Positions 37,416 to 49,250 of a DNA stretch of 64,000 nt are shown piece by piece. Origin of the DNA: Sitta carolinensis. Its lineage: Eukaryota > Chordata > Aves > Passeriformes > Sittidae. Every line of letters starts with the position of its first letter. Within the stretch, counting starts at the first letter, position 1. The stretch spans positions 17,340,501 to 17,404,500 of the forward strand of contig CM063288.1 in NCBI GenBank assembly GCA_032173965.1. The letters run 5' to 3'. A program made the position numbers and the translations under genes. Below the pieces are notes generated by a model. It saw only the letters and a list, made by a program, of their open reading frames with translations. It did not search any database and was not told the DNA's origin.

Positions 37416-38634
37416 GAGCATTTGCTGAGTGTTATTTGCAAGGCTTACTTGCAGTGCTAGAGACAGGGTAGATGCAGTGATGATAACATTTTGATTGAAG
37501 CTTTTCCAACCAGCTGAGGACCCACGTGACAGTAATTTCAGTGAGACTGCATTTCCCTGGTGTGTCAAGGTGTATCACAGGAGATTCTTCTGTCAGAGCA
37601 TGCTGACTTGATTAAATCAAGCTTGTGTCAGCTTACCTTTGGTAGGAAGTAAGCAGCAGACACTCAGAATCCACTCAGTCACTGCTGGGTGTTCCAATTC
37701 TCATAGTGTCTTTTTTTTCTATTTAGTTATCAACCAAGAAAACACTGAAACCTGGAGTGCTGGGTTGGATTTTTGAAAAAAAAAATTAAAAGTAAAAAAG
37801 TTTTCAAATTAACTGAAATGATTTCTTTTCTCTTTTGAAGAGGGGAAATGTAGGAATGTTTTAATTCCAAGCCTGACTGAAGCAAAGAATTTCTCTGAGG
37901 TGAGAATTGCAGGTCTTTACCAGTCTATTAATCAGGCTTAAAAGAGAACAAAATTTTGGTTTTGTGAAATCAGCTAGTCCAGTGAAGGAACAAGTGCCCT
38001 CATCAAAAAGAAATATCCATGAGATTCTCCATTATGGCTCAGCCTTTCACATCAATTTCTTGCTTGTAGTTATTTGAACCTTTCTCTTTTTTTTTGAACA
38101 ATAATTATGTTCATTATCTTCTGTGTTGCCTCACCCATCCTTGTTAATTTTAGTACTGACCTCTGAAGGTGGAAGGTAGGAATAATAGTTTAAGACACAC
38201 CACAGTGTGACAGGAATGACAGTGATGTACCTCATATCTGAGGTGTGTTTGGAGGGACATACAGTAGACATGCAGTTTTGTTGAGGGCTAAAGGATGTCT
38301 TTGCTATTTTATGTATTGGACAATGGAGGATGAATCTGGGGCTTAGTGCAATCATTTGAGTAAAAATTTGGGAAGCTCCAAAATCAAAAGGCATGTAGAA
38401 AATTGGTGAAAATGTGACTAGGGTTTCATTTGATTAGGAAGAACTGGAACAAAATTGTTTATGTTTGTAGTAGTGAGACCAAATTAAGTGCCCTTACTGA
38501 AACCTGCTTTGAGATAGATGGATACCAAATACCAGAGATGTGGGGGTTCCTTCTTTTAAAGGAATAAGCTGTGGTCCCAATTCCGCTCTGGCATTGGAGA
38601 TGAAGTGTTGGATGAAATTGTCAGACAAGAAAAA

Positions 38635-38684
38635 TTTTTTTGCCTGGGGTGTTTTGGGGTTGTGTTTTTTTGGTTATTTTTTTT
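38635..38684 (+). repeat. G/T-rich low-complexity tract
   Basis: GGGGT words alternate with T blocks, in the same orientation as the tracts at 19 kb, 20 kb and 29 kb. Confidence 0.6.
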
Positions 38685-38724
38685 GCTAGTGCTTAACCAT
38701 GTTTTGGGTATTCTTTTTTAGCAC

Positions 38725-38747
38725 TTTTTTTTTTTTTTTTTTTTTTT
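38725..38747 (+). repeat. Poly-T run, 23 bases
   Basis: An uninterrupted run of 23 T residues. On the minus strand it would be a poly-A tail, but no retrocopy is recognisable upstream of it on that strand. Confidence 0.9.
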
Positions 38748-39791
38748 AATCTGAAAGCTGTTATATTGCTATGATAAAAATCCTTTACATAGAACTTAAA
38801 AAACTTTGTCAATGGTTTTCTTTTTACATCAAGATTAATTTTGGCTGTCAGAATGAAGAATTTGTATGGAATACTTCTACAGTCATTTAGAGCTATTTGG
38901 AACCAGTCCATTGAAATTTGAAAAATTGAAAGACATGAACTAAAGATGAAATATAACCAGAAATGAAAGTATTTCTCAGGGATAAAAAATTATTATCTTA
39001 TTTAAACAGAATAAAAGTATCTTTATTTTTCTCCTGAAATTAAAAAGGACTGCAGTTATTTTCTATATTCAATTCACAAGTGAAAAATACAGAATAAATT
39101 TATTGACTATTGAATGAAATATTCTTGAGGCCACCACCAAGTCCTATTAGATTGAGGCAGCCCTCAAGACCGTTCAGCTGGTGTTTGGAGGGGCATTATT
39201 GCATGAGCTGGGGTCTCCCAGTTATTTATCCCAGTCCATGAGGTTTGAGGGTCACTCTACCTGTGTGTGGCCCTCTTGTTTCCAACAAGACCGTTTCTGG
39301 GAAGGGAGCATCTGGGACATTCTCTCCTTTGGCTCTTGTTGCTCTGTTTGCTGCAGTGGGACATTACTGGGTTGTGCAGTGCACACAGAAGGAGCAATGT
39401 ATTGTCTCTGCATGAGATTCTGTCACAATTTGCTGTGCTTTATGTTTGTGGCTTTCGTATTTACTGGAGTAAACAGTGTTCAATACAGAAATTTCAGTGA
39501 TGATTTCAACATCCATTTGCTATTACAAATTTGGTTCCATGCTCTTGTTCTCACTGTCTTGCTACTTTCCATGATTTTTTTAATCCCATAACATGGTTAC
39601 CATAGCAATTGTTCCTGCTCCTTTCAGCTTTCCCAGCTGCATTTGAGAGCATTTCTTTTACAGAATGCATTCTAGTTCTCTTTAACTCTCTGGAGAGACA
39701 GCAACTAAGTCAAAATCTTTATGATTAATTTACTTTCTGATATTTCATACAAATTATCACAATTATCTCTGAGGTTCATGTATATATAATA

Positions 39792-39815
39792 ACCACACAC
39801 ACACACACACACACA
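39792..39815 (+). repeat. (CA)n dinucleotide microsatellite
   Basis: About eleven CA units in a clean run, bordered by AACC sequence on both sides. It is probably polymorphic in length. Confidence 0.95.
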
Positions 39816-40434
39816 ACCACCCCCGATAGCACGTGTCTTAAATGTAGACACTTGGAACCTCCTATAGATGTCACCATACTCCATGCATTTAGTTGAGAAC
39901 AGCTACAACTTGCTGTAAAATGTAAAAATAGTTTTTCTACCTGTCAAAGTCATGATAACTAGGATGTTTTCCAGAGCAAATTATTTTGCTGAAAACAAGA
40001 TTTCATTTTGAACAAACTGATCCTCATCTTGAATGAGGGAATCAGAAGCAGGTATCTAGTAGTAGGTCACTGATGGTATCAAAAGCACCTAAATTTTTTT
40101 TAATAGAAATTATAATTTTTAGGCTCATTTGGGTAGTTTTTGGCCTTGCTTTTATAGAACAAAACTCCCGATAATTTCAGTTGGTTGTTTTGCTTGGCTT
40201 GAGGAACACAGAATTGAATCTTATATTAAAAATTTGCATTGTTCCTTTGACCTCCAATCTAAAATCCTGAAAAAATAAGCTCTGTTCATTAGAGGAGAAA
40301 GGTGTAGCTTTTGTAAATAGCATCTTTCATCTTGGAAAAAATGCATTTTAGGGGAATTAATTTTTTTCACTTAGTTACATGAAAGTATTTCAGCATAAAT
40401 TAGGAGATATCAAGCTGACACTTTCAGAATGCTT

Positions 40435-40435
40435 T

Positions 40436-40519
<84 letters not shown>
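40435..40519 (+). repeat. Compound (CT)n plus T38 microsatellite
   Basis: A CT-dinucleotide run of about 46 bases, with one TTT interruption near its start, passes directly into 38 consecutive T residues. This is the longest pure pyrimidine stretch in the window. It generates Ser-Leu/Phe and Arg-Glu/Lys repeat ORFs on the two strands that are artefacts. A homopurine-homopyrimidine tract of this length can adopt triplex (H-DNA) structure. Confidence 0.95.
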
Positions 40520-43500
40520 CCCATTTGTTTGTCTTTTAAACACATAGGAAGGATTGAACAGCAACAAATAAATCCCAGGCTTTTCAAAACAGATCCACAA
40601 TGATGCTGCTAGTCAATCTAAGTTGTATTTTAGACACTTTTATTTTGCTGTTACAAATAACGATTCTCCATCTTCGTTCAACACAAAGAAGTGTTATTTT
40701 TGTTGTCTAGTCTATCATCAGTTAAATTCTATTGGCTCCACACTTCTGCTGCATCAAAAGTATGCTTCTGAATCATCCATTTTAGCTACAACAGTCATTT
40801 TTTCTTCTTTTGATTTCTTTTTAATTTTAATTCTTTCTTCGATGCAAACACCATGAGATCTAAATCATCTGTAATAAAATAATGAACAGTTTAAGAAGTT
40901 ACAGTACAGAAAATTTCCAAGAGATGGTCTTGTCTCCTCTCCAGGCTCTTTGTAGAAACCAGCACAGCCAAGAGTAACTTTGCACTTGGTTAAGGAACAC
41001 CTGAATCCCTTTTCAGAATGAAAAAAGGTTATACTGCACCAAACTTTCTTGGAAGCCAAGAGAGTCATAAGAGACTTCCTTTTTTTTTTTTTTTTCCCTG
41101 TCCACAAACCAGCTTTAATTTGTAAAAATTACACCAAAGCTGAGCCATGAATACAGTTTAGGTAATTCCTAAGGAAAAAGAGCACTGTGGCATAAGGCTA
41201 AGGTTTTTCTGTGACTTGTTTTGGATATGAAAATCCAGAACTATGTGTATTAACCAGGGTCTTGTAGTCCAAACTGTTTAAATTTGAGCCTTATTATTTT
41301 CAAAGGAGGAAAAAAAGAGGTCAATGTTATCACAGTGGAAGAGAGCATTGTTATTCGTTATGTAAATATTTTTATTAATATTTCTGTCACCTTTTGCAAG
41401 GTGATCACAATTGAGGATTCAAAGATTTTGCATTTGCTTCTACAGCAGCTGAAAATGGCCACGATCTGCTGTGCTGTTGTGGACATAGCTGCCGAACTGA
41501 TTTTTCATCTCCTTTGCAAAAAAGGCCATTTTCCTCATGAGCTGCTAATGAGCTGCAGTTGCATATGGCCATAACCTTTCCATGAACTCCAGCCCTGTGC
41601 AGCAGGTTGCAGAGGCCCAGAGTGGCCAGGTGACATACAGTGCCATCTGCACTGCTACACTGGTCATCTGGCCAGAGCTCTGACCTTTCTGAACATGATA
41701 CAGTGAAATCTAACTCCTGAAAGCAGCTCGGAGGCAAAATCTGTTCTTCACCGTCAGTTGCACTACTCAGTCACTTAATTGTCCACTGCAACTGATAAAG
41801 TAACCATTAGACTCAGGTCATGAACTACAGTTTATCATTCACATGCAATAATACACCCTGGCTAAATCATAGCAACACAGGCTTACTCAATAAAAGAGAT
41901 TTAAAGTACCTGGAGCTTAGTCCTGCGCCACAAAGCAACAGCTGAAAATAGATTGTTTTGTGCAGGGAGAAGCTGCTGTGATCGATGCGTTCTATGGTTT
42001 GCACTGTGTGCCAGATAAAGACTGATACCACTCAACAAAATTGTAAAAAATGTTTTAGATGGACAATAAGGCCTGATTTTACTTGCAGTCTTGCTGCTGT
42101 CACTCAGGGTAGCTCTGTGGTGATGCTGAGCTGCGTGGGCAGAGGGGTGATGGTGAGAGCAGCCTGAGAATGGGACTTTGGGGAAGGGACATGCTCCTGC
42201 CAAAATACATTTTCCTGTTTAGTTGTGAATGGGAAATGAAGTTATTCTAGGATCAACTTCTGACCTCTGGTTTTAGAGTTAGTATTACAGAAATGCAAGC
42301 TTCTATCACTCTGTGAGTTATACAAATCCCTTGTCATTTTGAAAAGCCTTTCATCTGAAGATCATAGTTAGCTTCATAAACATTAATTAAGACTTGAGTG
42401 AGGTTGAGGCTACTGTCCCCATCATATAGACAGTCAATTTGAATTTAAGAGAAGTGCAAAACACCTGAATTCCTCCTATATTTATTCTTTGTCCTTCTGC
42501 TCTCCTCCCTTCTTTCTTCCAGCCTCCACCTGCCTGGCCTTCCCAGCACAGGAGCCACATGATCCTTCAGGGCTGCAGGGTGGGAATGCCAAAGGGGCTG
42601 CTGTGCAGAGAGCAGACAGCCTAGCACCTTACAAAGGGCCCAGCAGTAGCTATTCATCTACAGGGGGGAGAATCCTCTCCTGGTCAAAGTTAATCAGAGC
42701 TTTCCAATCATTTCTGTGAGAACAAGGTCTCATCTACAGCTGCTGGGAGATCACGGTGTACAAGGTGTCTCTGACATAGCTTTAGAAGATAAAAGATATA
42801 TTTTATTACTACAGTGAGTGTCACACAGTCTATGGAGAGCCACAACAGTGTTAATTTTTCCCCAAAATCTGTCTTATATTTAGTAGCACTGGAGTTCCTC
42901 CTTCTTTGCAGACTTTCAGAGCGAAGGAATTATATTCAGAGGATGTATTGTCACTTCCTTTTTAAATTCTTTCCTGTGTTAGAAGCTTGCCATGAAATAA
43001 AGAATTTCAGTTAAAATAAAGAGCAATATAAAAATATAGGTAAAGAGGATTATTAAGTTCAATTGAAATTCTTCAGAATTACCTCATGAAAAGAGGTTAA
43101 ACGAATAATTTCCTGTCGAAATGACAGAAAAAATTGCAATAGCAGGAAAATAAAACACTATTTTTAGGAAATTTTAAAAAAATCTCATTAAATAAAAGTA
43201 ATTAAGCTTCAAAAACTTAAACTCTGAAGGCACCTCATTCTTCATTTTCTGGTCTCCAAGGGAGAGGCTTCCCATCTCTGGCATTTGCTGTGTTGAGCAG
43301 TAGAAACCTTTATAAATAAATGTCTTAAATATAAGTTCTTTTGAAGATGTTTGTGAAGTCTTCCCCTGTATGTTGCTTTTGGCAAATTCTTCCATGTGTG
43401 TGATATACATACACATGTGGTTGTCCAGAGAATGAAAAGCAAGTTAGGCCTTCAAAGGAATCAATTATTTATGACTGAAAATCCTCATAATTTGGGATCC

Positions 43501-46500
43501 TCATTAATTGATCCATTATTAAAAATAATAACAAAAAAATTTCTTCTATTTTAGTCTGGAATTTCTATCACTAATATCATATTTCTTTTGAAAAATAATT
43601 TCTAAAAGTTATTGCTGTACTGCTTCCAGAATCTAAGAAAAGCCAAAGTGAGTTTTGGCATCCTGTGAGCTACCTGACCAGGAGTTTTATGCTGTGATCC
43701 TCTTCTGTTAAGTCTGCACTGTGTATAGACCACAGATCATAGAAACCCACAAGCCTACATTTAACTACATGAACTATTGCTTTGCAGCATTGGACACTGG
43801 TTGGAAATGTAATGTAAAGATCAGTGAAATGCAAGATCTTTTAAGGCACCTTCAGAGATCATTCGCATGTCCTTCAGATAAAACTTCTTGTAAGCATTCT
43901 TCACATGAATATATGGTAACATCAGATTTTTGTTTGTAAATTAATTCTAGAGTTTTTTCTGAACATTTCTGTTATCTCTTTATTGTTCTGTTAATCTAAT
44001 CTATTAACCATATTACTCTATGTGATCACAGGGAACTTAAGATTCTTTCATAGGGCATTGTGAAGGGGATAGTTTGATCTCCCACAGCAAAATGTTTTCT
44101 TTAAGGAAAAACATCCCACACGGGCGAATCTTAAAAAACAATCTCAGACATGTTAACTTGTTAACTTTCTTAAAATTGAATATGTCTTCCAAATTACTGA
44201 TCATTTAATCATCTTCTAAATCTCTGATAATTTCTTTTTATATATGGAATTGAACAAGATGGAGCAATTTTTTTTGTGAAGTGTCAAGAGACCATGCTAA
44301 TAAGTCTCTGCCCCATGATGCAGAGCTATCACCAAATATTTTGCATATTATTTTGTTCTATATGGAATTCAGCTAAATTCAGGAAGAAATATATCTGAGA
44401 ATAAAAATATAGGTAGATTCATGACAGCAGATAAGAAGATGGAGGTGATTAAAATGTGGCCGAGGAGCAAAGTAGATTCAGCAGAGAGACCTTGTCAAAT
44501 ATAAAGCAGACAGAAATTTAAATTTGTATTTTTCCTCACATTGAAGTAGTAGCAAAGCTTAAAATGTTTTGAGTTTCTACAAAATCAGATAAATGGATTA
44601 ATTTCTCTACGTCTTTTTATCAGTGCCTGAGGAACAACATGTGATTGCTTGTATTTCATCTGTGTGCTCTAAAAATCCTTATGTCTACGTATTCATCAGT
44701 ACAGCACAATGCAGGAACTTCATCTTCTCTATGTGAGATGTAGTTAGAAAACAAGACAATGTGCTAGAACAAATATCCAAGTCTATGTCCCCAGATTCGT
44801 GCAAGAGTGATTTATTTGTAGTCTTTCTGCACATAATTCCTTAAAATACTTAACTACTTAAACTTTTGACCGTAGGCATTTTATTCACTGTATAGAAGCC
44901 TGTATCAACCCAGAAGATTATTTTTTGTTCTGCAGCCTCTCTGGAAGTTGCTCAATTTTGTTTCTATGTCAGGCATCTCTGGGTAAAAATTGCTACCCTT
45001 CATTGTGTAAATTAAGCTGTGACTTACACAGACAGAGCCTCCAACATGATGGGGCTGTGCCCAGGCTGGGTAATTCATGGAGAGGGTTAAAAAATCAGAA
45101 TCAAATGCTGGCTGTGAGTTAAAGAGAATAGGGGATAAGAGCTTAGGCTTAACCTATAGGGGGACCTGAGGAATAAAGCAAACCAGAGTCCAGTGTGGGG
45201 AAGAAAGGAAAAAAAGCAAAAAGGCTAAAAGAGATCAGGCCTAATGAGCCTTTCGAGGAAAATGGGAGACTGGAGCCTCAGAACGAAACAGTGGCCCAGC
45301 AAAGCAAGGATAAAATGGATCAACCACAATGTCACCAAATTGATCCAGAGTTCAAAAACCATCAAATCAACGTATACAATAAAATAAATTAAAAAAGAAG
45401 TTCAAACAGTGTCAGTTTCCTTAAAGCTCACTTGCTGACATCAAACATAATAAGAAAAAGACCTGTTTGTAACATAATGTGACTCTTTTCTAAACAGAGC
45501 CTTTGAAATGTATGTACTGGTCTGTCATTTTCTGTAGTATAGTTCTTGCATCATATATTTATATGTTTGGCAGAATTTTTATGTGATATAAAAAAGACAA
45601 ATAATCATAGAATATTAGAGAGATATATTTAGACTACAGGGGTTTTATCCTGCTGTGTTAAGGTGCCATGCTGCCATCTAGACTGATTGTTTGAGAAATG
45701 AGCCAGAGACGGGAACAGAGGGAAATTCTGGAGCGCAAATTAAACCAAATAAATTCTGTATATAAAAACTCAGTAAATAGCTATAACAAATGCACACTAA
45801 AAGACCAGAAGGTATTAATTCCTATCAAGAGCATTTCTAATGTATCTATTACTCTAATGTGCAAGTGACAAACAAGACAAAGAAAAGACCCTGCATGTCA
45901 AAGCCTATATATCTCTTCATGACGTAAAGAGGTGGTGCTACCCATATTTAGCAGGTTTTATTTAGCCACCTACGCACCTCTGACTTGGTAGACTTATTTT
46001 TGATAAGTGGTGCTTAAAAGTGTTGGTATGAAGCATAAGTAGCTAATGCAAATATGTTACCGACCCCTACCAGCGCCAGCAATTATGTAAATTTTCAAAG
46101 CCTTCATCTTTTATAATTAGATGTGGCTGGCTTAGAGTGAAGGACTTCCATTGCTGGCCAGTTCAGTCCTTATTCCAATATTTCACCAGAAATTATATAT
46201 TTAAAATCAGAGGAATGTTATATTCTTTACTATGATTTAAGATATAGCTTGGAATAGTTTAAAGACCTTTAGTAATTAATTTCTTGTTTGCTATGCTTGA
46301 AAGATGAATAAAAGCATGGAAACACTTGGTGAATAACATCTTGTAACTGATTATAATTACACGTACTTCCAGTTTCTTCTAAGTGTATGAAATGCTAATT
46401 ACTTTTCACAAAATCCAGAGTGCAAGTTTTCCTAGCCTAGTTAAAGGAGAAAAGCACACGTTTATGTGCAAGGCTAGAAATCTCTCTATATGTAAATCCT

Positions 46501-46560
46501 AGTGATATTCCTCATTAGAAAGATGCTTTCCCTATAGGTCAGTTATTGTTGGACAGCTTC
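40520..46560. other. Unique sequence, no gene recognised
   Basis: Only ORFs of up to 110 codons are present, without domain resemblance. A T16 run lies at 41080-41095. A lysine-rich 65-codon ORF at 45195-45392 is not recognisable. No RNA gene or clear transposon was found. Confidence 0.5.
41080..41095 (+). repeat. Poly-T run, 16 bases
   Basis: Sixteen consecutive T residues followed by CCC. A simple homopolymer tract with no recognisable retroposon attached. Confidence 0.9.
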
Positions 46561-46632
46561 AGGGCTGATCCAAAGTACACTGAGGCAAACAGAGCGATTA
46601 TGGTGATTTCAGTTTGATTTGGATCAGGCCCT
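46561..46632. mobile_element. Short palindromic MITE-like repeat
   Basis: AGGGCTGATCCAAA at the left end and TTTGGATCAGGCCCT at the right end are reverse complements apart from one inserted G. Together they enclose a 72-bp element. The end motif GATCCAAA...TTTGGATC is one I recall from short palindromic repeats abundant in turtles and crocodilians and thinly present in birds. It has no coding capacity. The family name is not known to me. Confidence 0.55.
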
Positions 46633-49050
46633 AAAGGGCTCCTCAGGCTACAGGGACAAAAGCACAGTGTATATCACCTCATAAAAATTTCATTGTCTTA
46701 AACATGATGGGTTTTTCTCAGAACTTTGTATCTGAGAATAGTGTTTAGGTACCCCTGTGTCCTTGTGTATCTGTCTTTGTATATTTGTGATTTGCTGTGA
46801 GAAGAAGAGGCTCCAGTGGATCTGATGTTGTCTCCTGGTGGTGTATAAGGTAGAAATAAGTATTGGTGCTAGCTCCAGTATAAAGATACTGTGTGTGGCT
46901 GAATGCCACTTCTCAGTTGCCAAACCATTTGCAACAACGTAGTGTTGAAATACTCAGACCCCTCAGGATAAACTCGAGCTTGGGGCAGTGGCAGCACCTC
47001 TCTGCAATGCTGTGTGCTGGGGTTTAGGGCTGTCTCCCAGGGCTGCCCTCGGCCCCTCTTCTCACCTGCCCACGCACAGGGTTGGGATATATTTTATGAG
47101 ACCAGAGCAATTCCCCTGAGTTAGTCACTCAAATGGCAGGAACAGAAGGGGGGAAAAAATCCTCTCTGATATTTCCACTGCTTTACCCTTTCATCTAGTC
47201 ATTATTGCCTCTGCAGAGTGTGAAATTCTGCCATTCAGGCTCAGTCATGATTTATGTTCATTTTGTAGTGGTTTAAATAACTCCTGCAAGTGCAAGACAG
47301 TGAAGAATCAGGCCATTGGGATGCACTAGGCACAAGGGTGTACTTACTGCCTTCTGCAGCAATGGGATTGTGAAGAACACCATAATGACTCTTTACATTC
47401 AATCCCAGCTGCACTTAAGTGTGTACGTGTATGAAACAGCATCAGAAGTATACAGCAAAGAGCCTGGAAAGATAAAGAATAATTCAGAAAACTTCCCTAG
47501 GTTAATATGCTAAAACTTGCTAGATGTAGCCTCACATAAAGAAAGTGCTTATTAGAAAGCCTCAGTGAAATGCAGGGTGGATGTGGAATAAAGTTGTTCA
47601 CCTCAGACACTGCAGTTGAGGTGAATGTGTATGTGCTCATAGTCACAGCAAAGCAGGCAGGTGTGGGCACATCCTTTCTTCCAGCATCAGGGGAGAAGTC
47701 AATATATTAAATTCTGGGGTTGGTGCACAGGCAGTTAGGAACTGAATATTTTTTGTTATATTCCTAGGCAGCAGGTTTATTTTCACTCCGTTACTTGACT
47801 CCGATTTTCCTATAGGAAAGCCACCTATGTCTGAACAGGTACAATCTCTGGTTTGCACTAACCTAACTACAAGTGAGGGAGTTTAGGGACTCATTTATTC
47901 CGTTGAGGCATGTATTGCACTTGTCCTTTCAATAAAGGGAGGACTTTAGTTTCCTGCACAATCCATGTAACACCATGAACAGCAAAAGTTATTAAAAATA
48001 AAGCAATGTAACGAAATTAGAGGTGAACCACAGCTATGTGCTCAAAAAAGGAAAAAATAGGATTAATAACTGATGCAGTGAGAGAGGCGAAGCATGCTTG
48101 CAGAGAGTAGAAGTAGCAAATGTTATAGATGGTACTATATACTGTGAATGAACATTAAAAGCCTTGGAGGCTGGGTTTGGAAGCTTATCAGAAGTTACCT
48201 TGGCCTATTTGATTGAGAATTCATGCTGGTAATTTCCAAAAATTGGATTTCCTTGTGAGATCTTTAGTAGTTTCTCATCTGGGTCAGATTAAAGGACAAG
48301 AACAGCTCTGCTGACACTACAGTGCTTGCTAGCCTAGTTAAAACTAGGAGGTACACAGATATTAGAAACACACAGACATAAAATACTTAAATAAATCCAG
48401 ATTTTTCGTGATTTAGAACAGTGCTGCATAAGGTATAAACACTTCAAGTACACAAAGAAAATTCAGACACACTTTTATAATCTCACTGCTTCCTAAATGG
48501 GTCAGGCAGAGCCCCATTTTCACGGAAAGCTCCATGCCTTAAAAAGCATGTGGCCAAAACTAGGTATCTAAATTCATAAAACCTAAATAAGTTCTGGTAT
48601 TTTTATATGTGTGTGTTGGGAGGTTTTTTTAGCATCAAGGCCCTCAGAATGCTCCCAGGAAACACTCAGCACCTTTGCAAGCAAGCAAATTAAATAACTG
48701 GTTTTTAAATACATCAAATTTCAAGTGATTGACAGGTGTGTGGCATTGATCTTTTTTTCTCCTGTGAGTTTTTGTTGCAGAAAGGATACATATTTCTCAG
48801 TTGTTACCTGTATTATATAGTAGTGGGCTCTCAAACCTTGTCCTCTAAACAGTCTCAAAGGACAATGCTAAGAATTCAACTGACCCCTGACTGGTACATT
48901 GAAAGGAATTCTACAAATTCGGGCTTGTCACTTAAGTCAATATCACTTTGGTGTTGTTACCAGAGTAATTCAGGGAAAAAAAAGAATATTCACATTGCCC
49001 GTCAATTAATTTAAAATAAAAAAAGCCAGTCTTCCAATCTTTTGGGAACC
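46633..49050. other. Unique sequence, no gene recognised
   Basis: No ORF above about 92 codons and no domain resemblance. No repeat or RNA gene was recognised. Confidence 0.5.
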
Positions 49051-49054
49051 CTGA

Positions 49055-49250
49055 GCTCAGCGATAGCTCTTTCAGGACAGTGGCAGCAGAGATACGCCCT
49101 GCAGCAACCAGTTGGTACTAGCACTTGGAGGCAGGGAGATATTTTGGGCTTAAAGAGCTGGAGATGCGGCTGCAGCGGAGCCGGAGCTTTGCCACCAGCC
49201 TCTCACTGCTGGGGATAGATACGGTCTCGACACAAGATGGCACCAGGGAC
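49055..49250 (+). promoter_or_regulatory. Small CpG cluster with YY1-type motif
   Basis: Several CpGs, including a GCGGCTGCAGCGGAGCCGG-like run near 49165-49183, stand out from CpG-poor flanks. CAAGATGGCACC at 49233-49244 fits the YY1 consensus AANATGGCNNC, often found just downstream of TATA-less start sites. A 110-codon ORF (49125-49457) crosses the patch with no recognised homology. It may be a small promoter or a first exon, or the remnant of a GC-rich retroposon. No splice partner was established. Confidence 0.3.

Larger units (their letters stand above)
37416..40434. other. Unique sequence with several simple tracts
   Basis: No gene is recognised. The stretch holds a G/T-rich tract (38635-38684), a T23 run (38725-38747) and a CA repeat (39792-39815). 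One 136-codon ORF at 39181-39591 is cysteine-rich and ends in hydrophobic segments; it is discussed as a finding, not called as a gene. Confidence 0.5.

Noticed and set aside
40379..40603. Ser-Leu/Phe and Arg-Glu/Lys repeat ORFs
   Set aside because: They are translations of the CT repeat and poly-T tract.
45195..45392. Lysine-rich 65-codon ORF beginning MGKKGKKAKRLKE
   Set aside because: It suggested a ribosomal-type or chromatin-protein pseudogene, but no alignment to a known protein could be recalled and the base composition is simply purine-rich.
45603..45680. AATCATAGAATATTAGAGAG considered as a CR1 tail
   Set aside because: Only the first ten or so bases resemble CR1. The following sequence does not continue in the expected order.
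45668..45682. TGCCATCTAGACT considered as a second CTCF site
   Set aside because: The last bases depart from the core consensus (AGACT instead of AGTGG).
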